Shown here piece by piece: positions 1 to 11,694 of a stretch of 64,000 bases of DNA. The stretch is from Hyparrhenia diplandra (Eukaryota > Streptophyta > Magnoliopsida > Poales > Poaceae): positions 1 through 64,000 of the forward strand of contig JADLZK010007836.1 in assembly GCA_015847255.1 (NCBI GenBank). The letters run 5' to 3'. Both the position numbers and the translations under genes were made by a program. The first letter of the stretch is position 1, and each line of letters begins with the position of its first letter. The notes under the pieces are model-generated. The model did not search any database and was not told the DNA's origin. It saw only the letters and a list, made by a program, of their open reading frames with translations.

Positions 1-119
1 TTCATCCACATGCACATATATATATATTTGTGATAAATGTGGACTGTGGATATTTATGTGTATATATATATATGTGGTTATAAATTGCTATATATACGCT
101 CTGAAAATTTAAAAAAAAT

Positions 120-560
120 TCTAAGCCGAGTGCAATGACCATACCATCCTATGCCGAGTGATATGGTCATGGCACTGGACGATGGTTTCAAAAAAAATCT
201 TGGAAAATTCTAAGCCCGAGTGCCCCATGCAAAAAAAATTCAAGAAAATTTCTTTGACATGTATAACACTCGGCATAGTTTTAAAAAAATAAAAATTTCT
301 AAGCCGAAAGTGCCTAGTCCAAGCACTCGGCAGAACTATCCGTTAAAAAGTGCCAACGTTATCTCCTTTTAATAAGCCGAGTGCGCCGTTGACACTCGCC
401 TTTTGGTTAAAAAACACTCGGCTTAGGCTAAGCAGGAGTGCCGATATTTGGCTTTTCGGCTTAGGCCTTCAAAGGCGAGAAAACGTGGCGGGTGGCCTAA
501 GCCGGGAGTGTAACTTGATCGGCTTAGCCTAAGCAGTGTTTTTCGGCCTAAGTCGTGTCT
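120..560. mobile_element. Subterminal-type repeat cluster, CACTA-like
   Basis: About ten copies of GCCGAGTG or its complement CACTCGGC lie in both orientations over roughly 440 bases, for example near 124, 151, 270, 325, 377 and 415. Dense short repeats in both orientations are typical of the subterminal regions of grass CACTA transposons, and CACTCGG-type motifs occur in some of them. No CACTA terminus or target duplication is visible, so this is probably a fragment of an element lying mostly outside the window. Confidence 0.4.
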
Positions 561-1805
561 TTTCCCTCCAAATCTTGACGCAGCATTCCAAATATATTTT
601 CCTGACCATATTAATTCTAAAAATATTGCCCAAACATTGTTCCATACTTTCAGGACAATTTTAGTTGTCAACATATGCCACCCTAGTTTTAGGCCAAACT
701 TTAGATAAACCTGAAAACAAAAAGGCAAACTAAATAACAACGATATATGTATACATCGGCCATATTTGTTCTAAGGGCGATAGATATATCGGCCATTGCT
801 TGAAAAGCACTTAGTCTTCTTGCCAAACATTTGAAAGTATTTATTGAATACCTCCCTTTATATGCTTTTAAAAGAAAACGTTCACCTAACAATGTCTCTA
901 GCATATAAGAATTTCCAATGAACACTTTGATCACCTTCAATTAATGGACCTTCCTATCTAGGCCACCACTTGCTAAACTTGTTGCTTTCCGATCCAAGAG
1001 GTAAAAATGTCTTTCACACTAAATCAACACCAAGTCAAAAGATTTGCCCTTCACTTTCTTGTTATAAGCTCTTGCATCTGTAGTAGTGCAAACTGTAGCA
1101 ATGATTATTATCTATAAAACTTATGTTTGCAACCCCCACTAGCTTCTCTTGACATGCAAGCACGCCACCTCACCATCCACTAACACCTCACAAGCATGCC
1201 ACCTCACCGGCCCACTAACCCTTCCTTGTGCCACGTCATCAACATGCCCCACATGTCTATGGGCATAAAAAAATGTTATAACTCATGAACCAAAAAATAA
1301 ATCAAATTTCGATTACACCATTAAATTCATTTTTAATAAATCCCTTAAAACAAGATCTCACATGTATATATTTTGATAAAATTATAAGTAGGACCCATTG
1401 ATATAGAGAAAAAAAAAAAGAAAAAAAGAAAATATAGAAAGGAAAAAAAAAAAAAGAATAAGAGGGTGATAGTAATATTGTAACTCGTAGAATTCTTCTT
1501 TATACTATACGGCAACAACACGGAGAATCCACTAGTATTATTTAAATTTTGCATGCGTTCTGGATTATAGTAGAGTACGTACCTGTGGTAGATATATAGA
1601 AATCTTTGTTGGGTGCATGTGTTAGCGACAAGTGGTTGCTCACTCGTGTTTCTTTGGACACCGGAGATAGTTGCTGGGCTCGACGTGTTGCGGAGATCTT
1701 CATGGGCTGGTTTGGGAGCCTATGTTTTTTGGATGCAAAAAAATACTGGTTTGGGAGCCTTTGTTGGCTCGCTGCCCTTCGATCGTGTGATCCGGCCACA
1801 CAACA
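561..1805. other. Intergenic, no gene seen
   Basis: AT-rich sequence without a recognisable gene. It holds a purine-rich A/G low-complexity run at about 1409-1460 and short duplicated phrases such as CGCCACCTCACC near 1170 and 1200. The open frames are short and resemble no known protein. Confidence 0.5.
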
Positions 1806-2020
1806 CTAGTACAGGATAGAGGTCTATCTCCGGTTCACCATGGGCATTTGTCGATTTCGTAACCGGGGTTACGCTCCCGGGACTAAACATTGCATCTGTA
1901 GCACTAGAACCGAGGGGATAAACCTAAGGGTTTGTTCGGTTCTACACTATACCCAGGACAACAATGGGGGCTTTTGCATTTTTTGCAGCCACGTGGTCAG
2001 ACCATTAGTACAGGGATTTG
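1806..2020. mobile_element. CACTA-like fragment
   Basis: The segment begins CACTAGTACAGG and contains CCCGGGACTAAA and the phrase GCAGCCACGTGGTCAG. A related phrase, CAGCCATGTGGTCAT, occurs near 3424 beside GTCCCGG motifs, so the two segments probably come from related elements. No matching 3' terminus was found. Confidence 0.35.
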
Positions 2021-2830
2021 AAAAGAACTGTTTAAGCTTGGTGTGTGTGAAGATTTACCTGATTGAAACGTTCCATCAACACTTTCGGCAGATTCCTCAT
2101 CACCTTCACCATCGACCTCTGATTCTGAACCTTTGTCCTCTACCTCTGCTTGATTATCCTCTCCCTCACTCTATGAACATATGGTGCTAGAATATTGCTG
2201 TCCAGAACCAATAATGGTGCTCACAACTCACTGGCAAGAGCCCTCAAAAATCAGTATATATTAAAGTCACTGATAAAAATATTAGTCAAGAGAGCCTAAC
2301 AGGAAAGTGCAAAATAGTATTCCTTAGGTGCCATGGGTATGTAATATTTCAATTCTACATTAAACAATGCCAACTCGTTTGTTTTTGTACTTCTCTTTAG
2401 CTTAGTATATTGCATTTTGTACATATACTTTTTGCACCTATACTGCTAGCTAGCTGGCTCCTAATCAAGTCTCAATTGATTTGTAGTTTCGTGGATCAGA
2501 GGTGACCCAAAGGTATCAGTGAGGCAGTGCAGCGTGTGGCTGTAGAATCTTCATCATCTTGATCATTTGATTGCCTGTGGTACATATATCTATATTCTTC
2601 TCGTCATGCTGTACCACACAGTTACCATATGATATACGCATATATATGTGAATTGTACTTATATATATATATCTGATGATCCTGCAGAAATTTATTTGGA
2701 AATCATATAATGTCAGAAAGGAGTTGGATGCGCATGGATAGGTCTAGTCCTGTTTGGCAAGAGAATTTCCGGAAATTTCTTCTAACCACATTTGATGGCA
2801 GTACATCAACTGCTTTGTGTCCATGTTCCA
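2021..2830. other. Intergenic, no gene seen
   Basis: No coding or structural feature can be supported. A (TA)n-rich stretch lies near 2640-2675. Between 2700 and 2900 short frames are open on both strands but match nothing I recognise. Confidence 0.45.
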
Positions 2831-3366
2831 GGCGTGGCAATTGCACATGTTGCCACCACTTCTTGGTGTTGCAACATAGGTCTTGTTGCCACACTTAATG
2901 TGCGATGCAATATAGGATGCACCTTATAGCAACCAAACTTTGGGTGTTGCAATTGCACATGTCGCCACCATTTTTTGGTGTTGCAACATAATCCTTGTTG
3001 CCCACACGCTTTAAGCGTGGCAATACATTATGTTGCTACACACTTTTTATCGTTGTTATTGCACCATTTACAATGATATGGGCACGTTGCAATTGCAAGA
3101 TCTTGCAACACCATAGGGGTTGCATGAGTTTTTATTGCCACACATACTACTGTAGCAATAACCTTATGTTGCAACTCCTAGGCGTTGCAAATCCAAAAAG
3201 CATTTTGCAACGCTTCCCATAAAAGTGTTGTCCAAAGCTTTGCCCACCATAAGCACCTGCAACACCTCCCAACGAAAAACAAGTGTTGCTATTTTTGCTA
3301 TTGCAACTATTTTAGCCCTTTTGCAACACTTTTCAAGTGTTGAGACAGGGTAAAAATTTAGTAGTG
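2831..3366. mobile_element. CACTA-like 3' part with GTTGCAAC repeats
   Basis: GTTGCAAC-type words and their complements recur densely over about 500 bases. The segment ends AAATTTAGTAGTG, whose complement begins CACTACTAAATT and fits a CACTA terminus. The opposite terminus was not found upstream, so the element is probably truncated. Confidence 0.45.
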
Positions 3367-4431
3367 AGTCCCGGTTGTAAACACCACCCGGGACAAAAAT
3401 AGGGGGGGTTTTGCATATTGTACCAGCCATGTGGTCATCTCCTTTTTGTCCCGGTTGTTGTCTAGAACCGGGACAAACAATAGGTTTTTTTTTTTCTTTT
3501 GCTGCTCTTTTTTGGTTGTTCATTCATTTTTAAAAAAAAAAAAATTAAATTGGTTTTCGAATTCGATTCTACGATGCCACTAACATGTATACGCCGGCGA
3601 TTCGGAAAGTTTCGAACTAATGGATCGCGATGCATACGCAAATAACACAAATATGGATACAAACATATTGCTCAGGTGTTAGTATATATATACAATGGAG
3701 TACGAGTACATACACATTATTAATAGGTATATATACGGAGACCAAGAAAACTGCTGAAACTCATATACAAATACACCTTCGCACATGATAGACATCGTGC
3801 GCAATATATGTAAAATAATATATCCAAATCTGACGAGAAGCTAGACACCGACTTAATGATCTAAATCAGATCGAGCACAGCAAATTCAGCAAGGATCACC
3901 ATCAGATCGGGCACAGGATCACCATCAGATCAGGCACATCATGCCTACGGAAAGAAAAAGAGTAGTACGAGGTCAATCCATCACTCATGCAAGGATCACC
4001 ATATGTAGTAGTGAAGCATCGCACTCCAACTATGTTCGAATATATGCACAGGCGATGTTTCTCGATCTTACGTTTCTATATCTTTGCCATCGTCAGATCC
4101 GCGCGGCTGTCGACGTCGCCGGGAGAAGGCTCGCCTTCACTGCCGCCGCTACTAGAAGTGGGGAGAGCTCGCCGCGCAGCTGCCGCAAGGAGAGCTACGC
4201 CGGCGGTATTGGAAGAAGCCGCCGCCCACCATCCCTGGAGAGATGCGAGTCAATGACTAAAATTGAAAAAAAAATCGACCAAATCAAAGAAAAAGCAAAA
4301 GCCATTGACGACCTTCAGTGCGGGATCCATGGAGAACGAAGGGAGATCGACCAAATGACTGAACTGCAGTGAGGAGGAGGAGTGGTGCTATATATGGCAG
4401 GACCTTTAGTCCCGGTTGGTGGTAGCATCAT
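3367..4431. mobile_element. CACTA-like fragment with GTCCCGG repeats
   Basis: GTCCCGGTTG and its complement occur at both ends, near 3368, 3398, 3448, 3467 and 4408. The same motif family appears in the complete short element at 62943-63524. The interior holds a GC-rich frame open at 3941-4372 (143 codons) with no recognised domain, which I do not call as a gene. The segment stops abruptly at about 4431 where the LTR homology begins. Confidence 0.4.
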
Positions 4432-7400
4432 TTTTAAAAACCACTAAAAATTTGAACTTTTCGAATTACAACTAAAACTTGATTTATTTTCCGCCAAACC
4501 GAAACCTTATTTTTTGAAAACCGGCATTTAAATGCCACCATGTAGGGAAGTAGCTCTCCTTTAAAATGCTTGTTGCCTGTTGAGCTTTATGGTCGCAAAA
4601 GGATGCAAGGTAAGTTCTAGATTTTATTTATGGAAGAATATCGCATGAGAATGATTTACGAATTTATTCTGGGAATAATAAACACCGACACACATGTGTA
4701 GCAAAAATATATATAAATATTTTTATAAGCACAATAAATAGATATTCTCGGCCATAAAGGTCACGGGAATATAAAGGTGCTTGTAAAAAATATTTATAAA
4801 ATATATAGTACACATGAAATAACGAGAGCTTCGGGAAAAACGTGTGTGCATAAATATATAAATATTTCTGCAAGTACAATAGAATAAATATTTTCATGAA
4901 TGGAAGTCATGAGAATGTATATGAGTGCTTGTACAAATATTTACAATACACACACACATGAAATAATAGGGAAAGGAAATAGGAAGAGGAATAAAAAGAA
5001 AAAGGAAATGCAGGAAGGAGCTCGTGGGCTCAATCCCCTTCTGGCCCAACAGCACCCCTTCCCTCCTTCTCAATCTTTTCTGGCCCAGCCTCCTTCTCCC
5101 ACTCTTCGTTTGGAAAATACGCCAAGCAGGCCGAAAACCGCGAGGCCTTGCATCCGGCCCGGCAATGCGAGCAGGGAAGGAAATCGAGCCGGTCCGCCTT
5201 CCTTCCCTCCTTCTTACCGACAAGTGGGGGCCCGACCCAGCAAAAATCCCTCCTCCTTCTTCCTAGGGGCGGCGACCGCTCTCTGACACCACGACGTCGC
5301 CATTTACCTCTCGACCCGTCCGTCAAGGGGACAAGGCGACCTCCCACGGTGGGATGGACGACCATCTTTGTAGCGCTGTTGTGTCATCGTCTTCTTTGCC
5401 CGGCACTCGCGCACCGGTGCGGTGGTCAAAGGCCACGGCGCCACCTGCCCTACGGTGGCCGGCAACACTTGTCACCACGGCGAGCCGGACGAAATGGCCA
5501 GCTTGCCGAGGCGGACGGCGAGGGGGCGAAGCCCGGGACTCCACTAACCCTCTCGGCCGGTGTCAGGACACCTCCACCCGCTGGCGGCCGGCATTAACGT
5601 CTGGCGGCACCCGTGGGGTTGGACCGAGTCCTACCGCTGAGTGCGGCCATGTAACGACAAGACCGGACGACGGCCAGCTCGGCGAGCACAGGGCGCGCCA
5701 TAAGCCCAAGCAGTAGCGACTTCGGCGGAATCAGTGGAGAGGTCCATGCTATTGCGGTCCGCGGTCGGGAAAGATCGTGGTGCGGAGAAAATATCTCTCC
5801 GGCGAGCTCCCCATGGACACGGCTATAAATAGCCCCTTCGGGGCCGATCGACCTCGCCCGGCACAACCATAAGCTCGCCATCGTCGGAACGTCGCGGTGC
5901 TCGCCCCTTTCCTCCCTCTCCTCTCTTCCGGCCTCGCTGAAGGATTTCCCCAAATCGGAATCCGCGCCGCCGGAGAAGAAGTCCGAGCTCCGCCGCCTAC
6001 AAGGTCGTCGTGGTCCGATTGGTCGTGTGGTGCGCATCACAAACTCCTCCTCTTTCATTTTCCCTAACTATCGTGCTCGTATTGGCCTTGTAATGACCAG
6101 CCACGGAGGGCCGCCGCCGGACGCCCGCCGGGACCGCCACCATCGTGGGGCCACCCTCTACCGCCGTCCCAAGGCACGCCATTGTGTCGTTGGGAGGGAG
6201 AGAGGGACGTGCCACACAACGCACGGCGAGCAACGGGCGACGCCGAGCAACTCCGGCGAGGTTCCGACCAAAAAGCGCCGCCCAAGTCGGCGTCGCCGAC
6301 GGGTCCCTCTTCCCGTCGGTTGACGCCGTCAAGGCCTCGACCAACGACGAGCCGACACATCGCCATTCCGTCTCCCACCGCCCCGAGCCGTTAGGGCAAA
6401 CCCGTCGTACACGTGGTGCCCACGTGGCGCCACCGTGGCGTCCCACGGACCACGTGGCGCCCACGCATATGATAACCATTCTGTGTACACTTTGTAAAAT
6501 GCTATGTCCACCCGATGCTTGTACGAAGTTTATCAATATACTTTTCGAGTCGAGAAAAATTCCCGAGAAAATTTGTAAATTCATTATTTGATTTATAGAA
6601 TTTTATCATGTAATTAGTTCCATTTTATTACATGATAAAATTATATTATAATGTTACCCTAATGATTTAATTAGGGATTAATATTATAAAACCCATAAGT
6701 CATGCAATTTAACTCCGTTTCGCGTGAAAGCGACTTCCATAATTAATCTAAAATCTAGCTCTATGCATCTAACCCATTGCCACCATAATGTTCTATGTTT
6801 TGTTTTATATGTCATAGTTCGAGCTAGGTTTATCGCTAGTCACAAGTAGATCCGATGATCCGATTAGGAGCTTCCGTTCAAGAAAAGCTAGAGGCGTTCG
6901 ACGTCGTGCCGATTTGTAAGAACCTCCCAGGCAAGTCCTTACCCCCTAATAATCTTGACCTAATTAATCAACCTAACCTTATAAGATGATGATCATGGTT
7001 TATGATATATGATCTTAAGATTAATGTAACTTAAATAATAATGTGAACCTTTCCAACAAAAAGGTGAGTGGTGATAGTCTACATGGAGGTGGACTAATCA
7101 CAATAGGGGATGAATCCCGCGGAGAGATACTCGCCTCCCTAAGGACCGGTTCATAGACCTTCTACCTAGTGCAATATTTAAGATACGACCACACGCCGAG
7201 ATGGGGACGGCTTGATTCACACCCCGTTGTGTTGAGGTATAATTGGGAGCCAAGGTGGCGGGGGTAGGCAAAGCGACCTATCGGGGCGGCGAACATGGGG
7301 AGAGTGGCCCCATGGTCCCGGTTGGCGTGGATCTGAGTGATCTTCCACTAAGGTGTTTGGGCTGTGATGGCGTGAGTGCTAGGTGCACATATTTATGATT

Positions 7401-8248
7401 GGGTATGGTGTTTGGCAAGTATAGGTTGGGTAATAAGGTATTACTTGTAAGCCTTTGGGTGATTTGGTATCACCATATTGTCTAGGATGATGTGTCATCC
7501 TTCCAACCCTGAGAAGTCGTGGTGAAGATTATACCAATATACCTAGGGTAGCACCCAAGCGGTGCGGATCTCATTAGGCTGTCGAACCATAGGCCATGGT
7601 GTAGACAACGCCTATCGTGTGGGGAAATTTGTACAACCCTCTGCAGAGTTATCTAAATCTATTCGAATAGCCACGTCCTTGGAATGGGCGGATGCTAGGC
7701 TTGAACATCTATGGTTAGAATACACTTGGATGATGACTAACCTTTGTGGTGCCATGACAGCGATGACATGAGACAACGGGGAACTAGCGAGAGCGTTTTT
7801 TAGAGACTCTGCTAGGGCCCAAACCCTTAATAATTACAACCCCCTGGTTGGGACTTGTTGAGTACGTTTGTACTCACCCCTCTATTTTTGCGGATATCGG
7901 CACATGTGAAGGTAAGATCGATGACAAGGTAGAGGATAGCGTATCGTCGGAGTTCATAAGATGTTTGCTTAGGAGAAGGACGTTGAAGCCCGGAATTCAT
8001 CCATGCACAAGTATGCACGTAGAGTAGGCGTGTCATAGTTAATCCACCGGCTTCGGTTGGCCAACTCGATATTGTAACCCGGCTTGGTGACCCTTCTGTC
8101 GCCCTTTGTAAGCCCCTTTCTATCCTATATTTCAAATGCTCGGTTACTATTATTTCTATTTACCATTATCTGTTACTAATAGGCGTGTTTGTGGCGTGAT
8201 CTGGCGCAAACACGTGTGATTAACGACCCATTAAAAGTGGGCGTGATG
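4432..8248 (+). repeat. 5' LTR, start truncated
   Basis: Homology to the 3' LTR begins at GCATCATTT near 4426-4432. The expected first 20 or so bases (TGTAACACCCGTG...) are replaced by CACTA-like sequence. The LTR runs to GCGTGATG just before the primer-binding site; the usual final CA appears mutated to TG. It contains about 940 bases (7010-7948) that are missing from the other LTR. Many single-base differences and indels separate the two copies, so the insertion is not recent, or the consensus contains errors. Confidence 0.8.
5824..5831 (+). promoter_or_regulatory. LTR TATA box, 5' copy
   Basis: TATAAATA in the context GGCTATAAATAGCCCC, preserved in the other LTR at 13098-13105. It is the likely polymerase II promoter of the element, with the transcript starting about 30 bases downstream. 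Confidence 0.6.
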
Positions 8249-8250
8249 AG

Positions 8251-8266
8251 TGGTATTAGAGCGAGC
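8251..8266 (+). other. Primer-binding site, tRNA-Met type
   Basis: TGGTATTAGAGCGAGC lies two bases after the 5' LTR. It resembles TGGTATCAGAGC, the complement of the 3' end of initiator tRNA-Met used by many plant LTR retrotransposons. Confidence 0.75.
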
Positions 8267-10058
8267 TTGTCCATAGGATGAAATTTGGGTTAGCGTAATT
8301 TTGACTCCACATAGGATAACTACTTTTAAACATGTTGCTACGAGTACACCTTACGTACAATACTTCGTATGTTGCGGAATCGATGACAACATCGAAACTC
8401 TTGCAGCAATAGACTAGTAAGGATGATCTCAATTGGATTGCCTGAACCAAAGGAGAATTTCCACAACATCTCTCGAGAGATGCTAAAGTGCCTAGGATAC
8501 TTTGGCCTTCCTCGATGTTAAAATCGATAGTTTCATGAAGACCGAGTATCGAAGTACTTAATGAACTTATGCGCTCCCAAAGCTCCCAACGGGGAAGGAC
8601 GTCAAGTGCTATCCGGCCGAGATCAAATGGGAATGCCAAGAACGTCCAGGAGTACCTAAATGGCGCTAATGTAATGTGCAAGTCGACATTTGATGGAACC
8701 TCCACCGGGCATATAAGTCCGGGCAACAAATAAGTAGCAAAATCCTTTTTGCAAGCTTGTTGAGCAAGCGATGTCTTAGAATTCGTTGCTAAGCGTTCGC
8801 TCTCATTGATCATAGATGCCTAGGCTTCACGGTCTTTAGTTGGTGAAAAGTCACGCAATAATCATCATGGCGATCACTATGTGTGATGCGACCTTTATCA
8901 TCTATGAAAGCCCGACTGTGATGAGACCTATTGTCGCTTGTTTGTTTAATATAATGCCTTATTCTTTTCCAATCCTATGGGAAATTTCTCCATTCTACTA
9001 CTCGTAGTGATCAATGGAAGAAAATTCGATAGGATCGATAGACGTATTGAAAATTTCCCTAAAGTCACAAGTAATAAGACAAGTTTCCCTACAAACTTAG
9101 TTCGCCGTGACTAATCCTTTCATATGTTTCACACCGGGTAAGTTTGTGTGTTTCTTAACACCCGTGTTACTAGGATACCCCAAAGTCTATCCCTACCTAA
9201 AATGCTTGCTTTCCCCTAATCCTTAGTTAGGTAGATTCCTATCGTACCTTGTGCTTTTCTTTCCACCCCTCTCTAGTCCAGATAGAATAGGAACTAACTT
9301 GCAGGAACGTGACGACAACAAATGGACTCCACGACTGTAGCCGTTGAACCGCACCAGTGTTCTTCCCTACAGCCGTTACACGCCGTCGCCTCGGTATTCT
9401 TGTCCGACGGCCAGGTGCAACATTGCCGACATTTTGTCACCTCAATGCCGAAAGCTGTTGTTGATCTTTGTTACCACGACGTAGAACCCACGACCGTCGG
9501 AAGCGGATCAAGATGACATGCAACGATTCGAGTGACAACCAATGCGAATGCAAGCGAGCGAAGATTGGAACCGCAAGCGAGAAGATGGACGAGAAGACCA
9601 CGGTGATTGAAGGCGATCATCAAGCCCATAAAAGATATTTATGCCCGAAAGCAAGCCGATGCGGAAGAAGCATACAAAGCAATGCGAGAAAGTAGTATGC
9701 CGACAATAGAGAAGGCACCGAGTTTCCACTATAGGGAATCCACCCGGCCAAGACCCACGGTCCCCGGGACCACACCACTATCGCAAGGTCAATAAATATA
9801 GGAGACTCACTCCCGTTCCTTCCACCATACACCACGACACCCCAGCCACAATACCAGTCGACCAAGCTTCTCCCAGAAGCCACCACCTTCGATCCACTAT
9901 AAAAAGAGCACCACCATCGCTCTCACCACCATCCCACTCCAAACATTTTTTGCTAGCCTCCATCTTTCACCCTCCGCCATCACCCTCCTTGCCATCCACT
10001 CACCAAGAATCATCACCAAACACGGCCGCCAAATGGTCGGCACTTGGGTTAGCGACCA

Positions 10059-10935
10059 GTGCATCAACACCCCGGGATTTCCCCAACTTCTCTACCATAC
10101 CGCCGCGGAACCTTGGCATCCGAGAACTCCCAGTATGAGGGGGTAGCGAGTCTGGCGAGCGGCACCTATCGCCGCAGAGTCACCGTCTACATCGCCAAGA
10201 GTCAAGACTACCCCGCCCCCACTGAAGACTGGAGCACGACCGCCATTGGTTTTCGCTTCCCCGACACCTACCAAGCTGTCGCACGTAAGGCACTACATCG
10301 CCTCTGCCAGATCTACAAGGAGCCCATCGCCCGCACACCCATGAGGTACCTGCCACCAGAAGGAAAGAACCACCCTGCTGGATTGCTCGCTTCCGAAAGC
10401 GTGCAAGGTCCAGAAGGCAGCCCCGTCATCAAGCACCTACTACCCTATCTACTCGCTCTAGATGAGCAGTACGACCGACAGGACACCGCCATGAGAAGCC
10501 TAATCTGTCGAGCAGAACGAGCTGAATGCTATGTTCAGTGACTTCTCGCGGAGCACGCCCACGCAAGAGAACAAGTCGCCACGGCATCTCGTCGAGAGGT
10601 TACACTTGCCGAGACCCTGAAGGCCATTCAGGAACGACACGTCCGAGAACTGAGGGACACCAACGTCGCCCTCCAACCAAGACGAAGAAGACACGCCATG
10701 GCACGGCGGAACCTACAACCACAGAAGGGATGTTCGTCAACCCCTTCATCAGAAGGAGGGCGGACTCCACCAGGCCACCGTCACTGGTAGAAGACCGACA
10801 AGAAGGACCACCCCTGCCTCTCAATCAGGCACCACCAAGAGAAGAAGCTCCCAGCACAAAGCCAAGTACCGGACCCGCAGAAGCCGAAGCCACCATGACC
10901 GAGGCCGTAGAACCACCACTCCCAAGGGAGGTGTA
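10059..10935 (+). pseudogene. Retroelement internal ORF, unknown protein
   Basis: A 160-codon frame is open at 10059-10541, ends at a TGA, and the same frame continues readably for about 70 codons beyond it. The most protein-like part starts near residue 27 (YEGVASL) and includes YRRRVTVYIAKSQDYPAP and PEGKNHPAGLLASES. The later part is rich in Ala, Glu and Arg in a pattern compatible with a coiled coil. I do not recognise a named domain; non-autonomous grass gypsy elements often carry such a gag-like or element-specific protein. Shorter frames at 9322-9795 may be its broken N-terminal part. The internal TGA or a sequence error keeps this from being called intact. Confidence 0.4.
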
Positions 10936-11680
10936 ACCGTAGGGTAGCATTTCCCTTACGCTCTACTGTTGTACTCCCCTTGAAGTAATCAAGATCATTG
11001 TGCATGATCTACGATCCAAATGCGAGTGTCAACGAAGAAAAATAGACGGGTGCCAAAACACAAAAAGCCACAGAGCAAATAATAAGCAGAAAATTTTTCT
11101 AAGTGGGGTAGTGCTATGTGAAGAAAAGAAAACACAAACGGGCGAAAACAAGAAAGAGAAAGAACAAATTGGGGCAAGTACAAAAAGAAACAAAGAAATA
11201 CAAAATGGGCTAAGATAAAGGACAGCAGAAAACTTAGGGTTCCAAACGAGAAATGGAATCCCAAGTTCACGATGGTTGTTACTCCGAAGAATCTAGACAA
11301 CGATGTACACACATGAGAAGACCACGAAGGAACAAGCAAGGAGACAGACACTAGAAGATGCCGAAGACCGAAGACACTAGAGGAATAAAATCCTCTAAGT
11401 GGGGTAGCCGCCGAAGAGGACCGAAGACCACGAAGACCAGGTACAAGACCAAACAAATGGGGTAAAGGCAGCGTGTCGTCAAACAAGCGAGAAAGCATGC
11501 CCTCCACGATATCGTGTTGCCCTAGTAATAGAGTAGCACGATAATCGTAGAGGTTCGGAAAAGACAGCACGGTAAGCAATGGAAAGTTTTCCCCCTCCCT
11601 ATCTCTATCTCCACCCCCTTTAGGCCTCAAATAAGGACCTTCGCTCTGTAGACTAGGAATCTCGGGGACGAGATTCATCT

Positions 11681-11694
11681 AAGTGGGGTTGATT
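11681..11694 (+). other. Polypurine tract
   Basis: AAGTGGGGTTGATT directly precedes the TGTAACACCC start of the 3' LTR, the position expected for the plus-strand primer. Confidence 0.7.

Noticed and set aside
3941..4372. 143-codon plus-strand frame with Lys/Glu-rich end
   Set aside because: Sits in a CACTA-like fragment, has no domain, and overlaps another open frame. Kept only as a note under the fragment.
5148..6591. Many 100-195 codon frames on both strands in the 5' LTR
   Set aside because: They fall in the GC-rich leader region of an LTR, overlap each other on both strands, and are not preserved in the other LTR.
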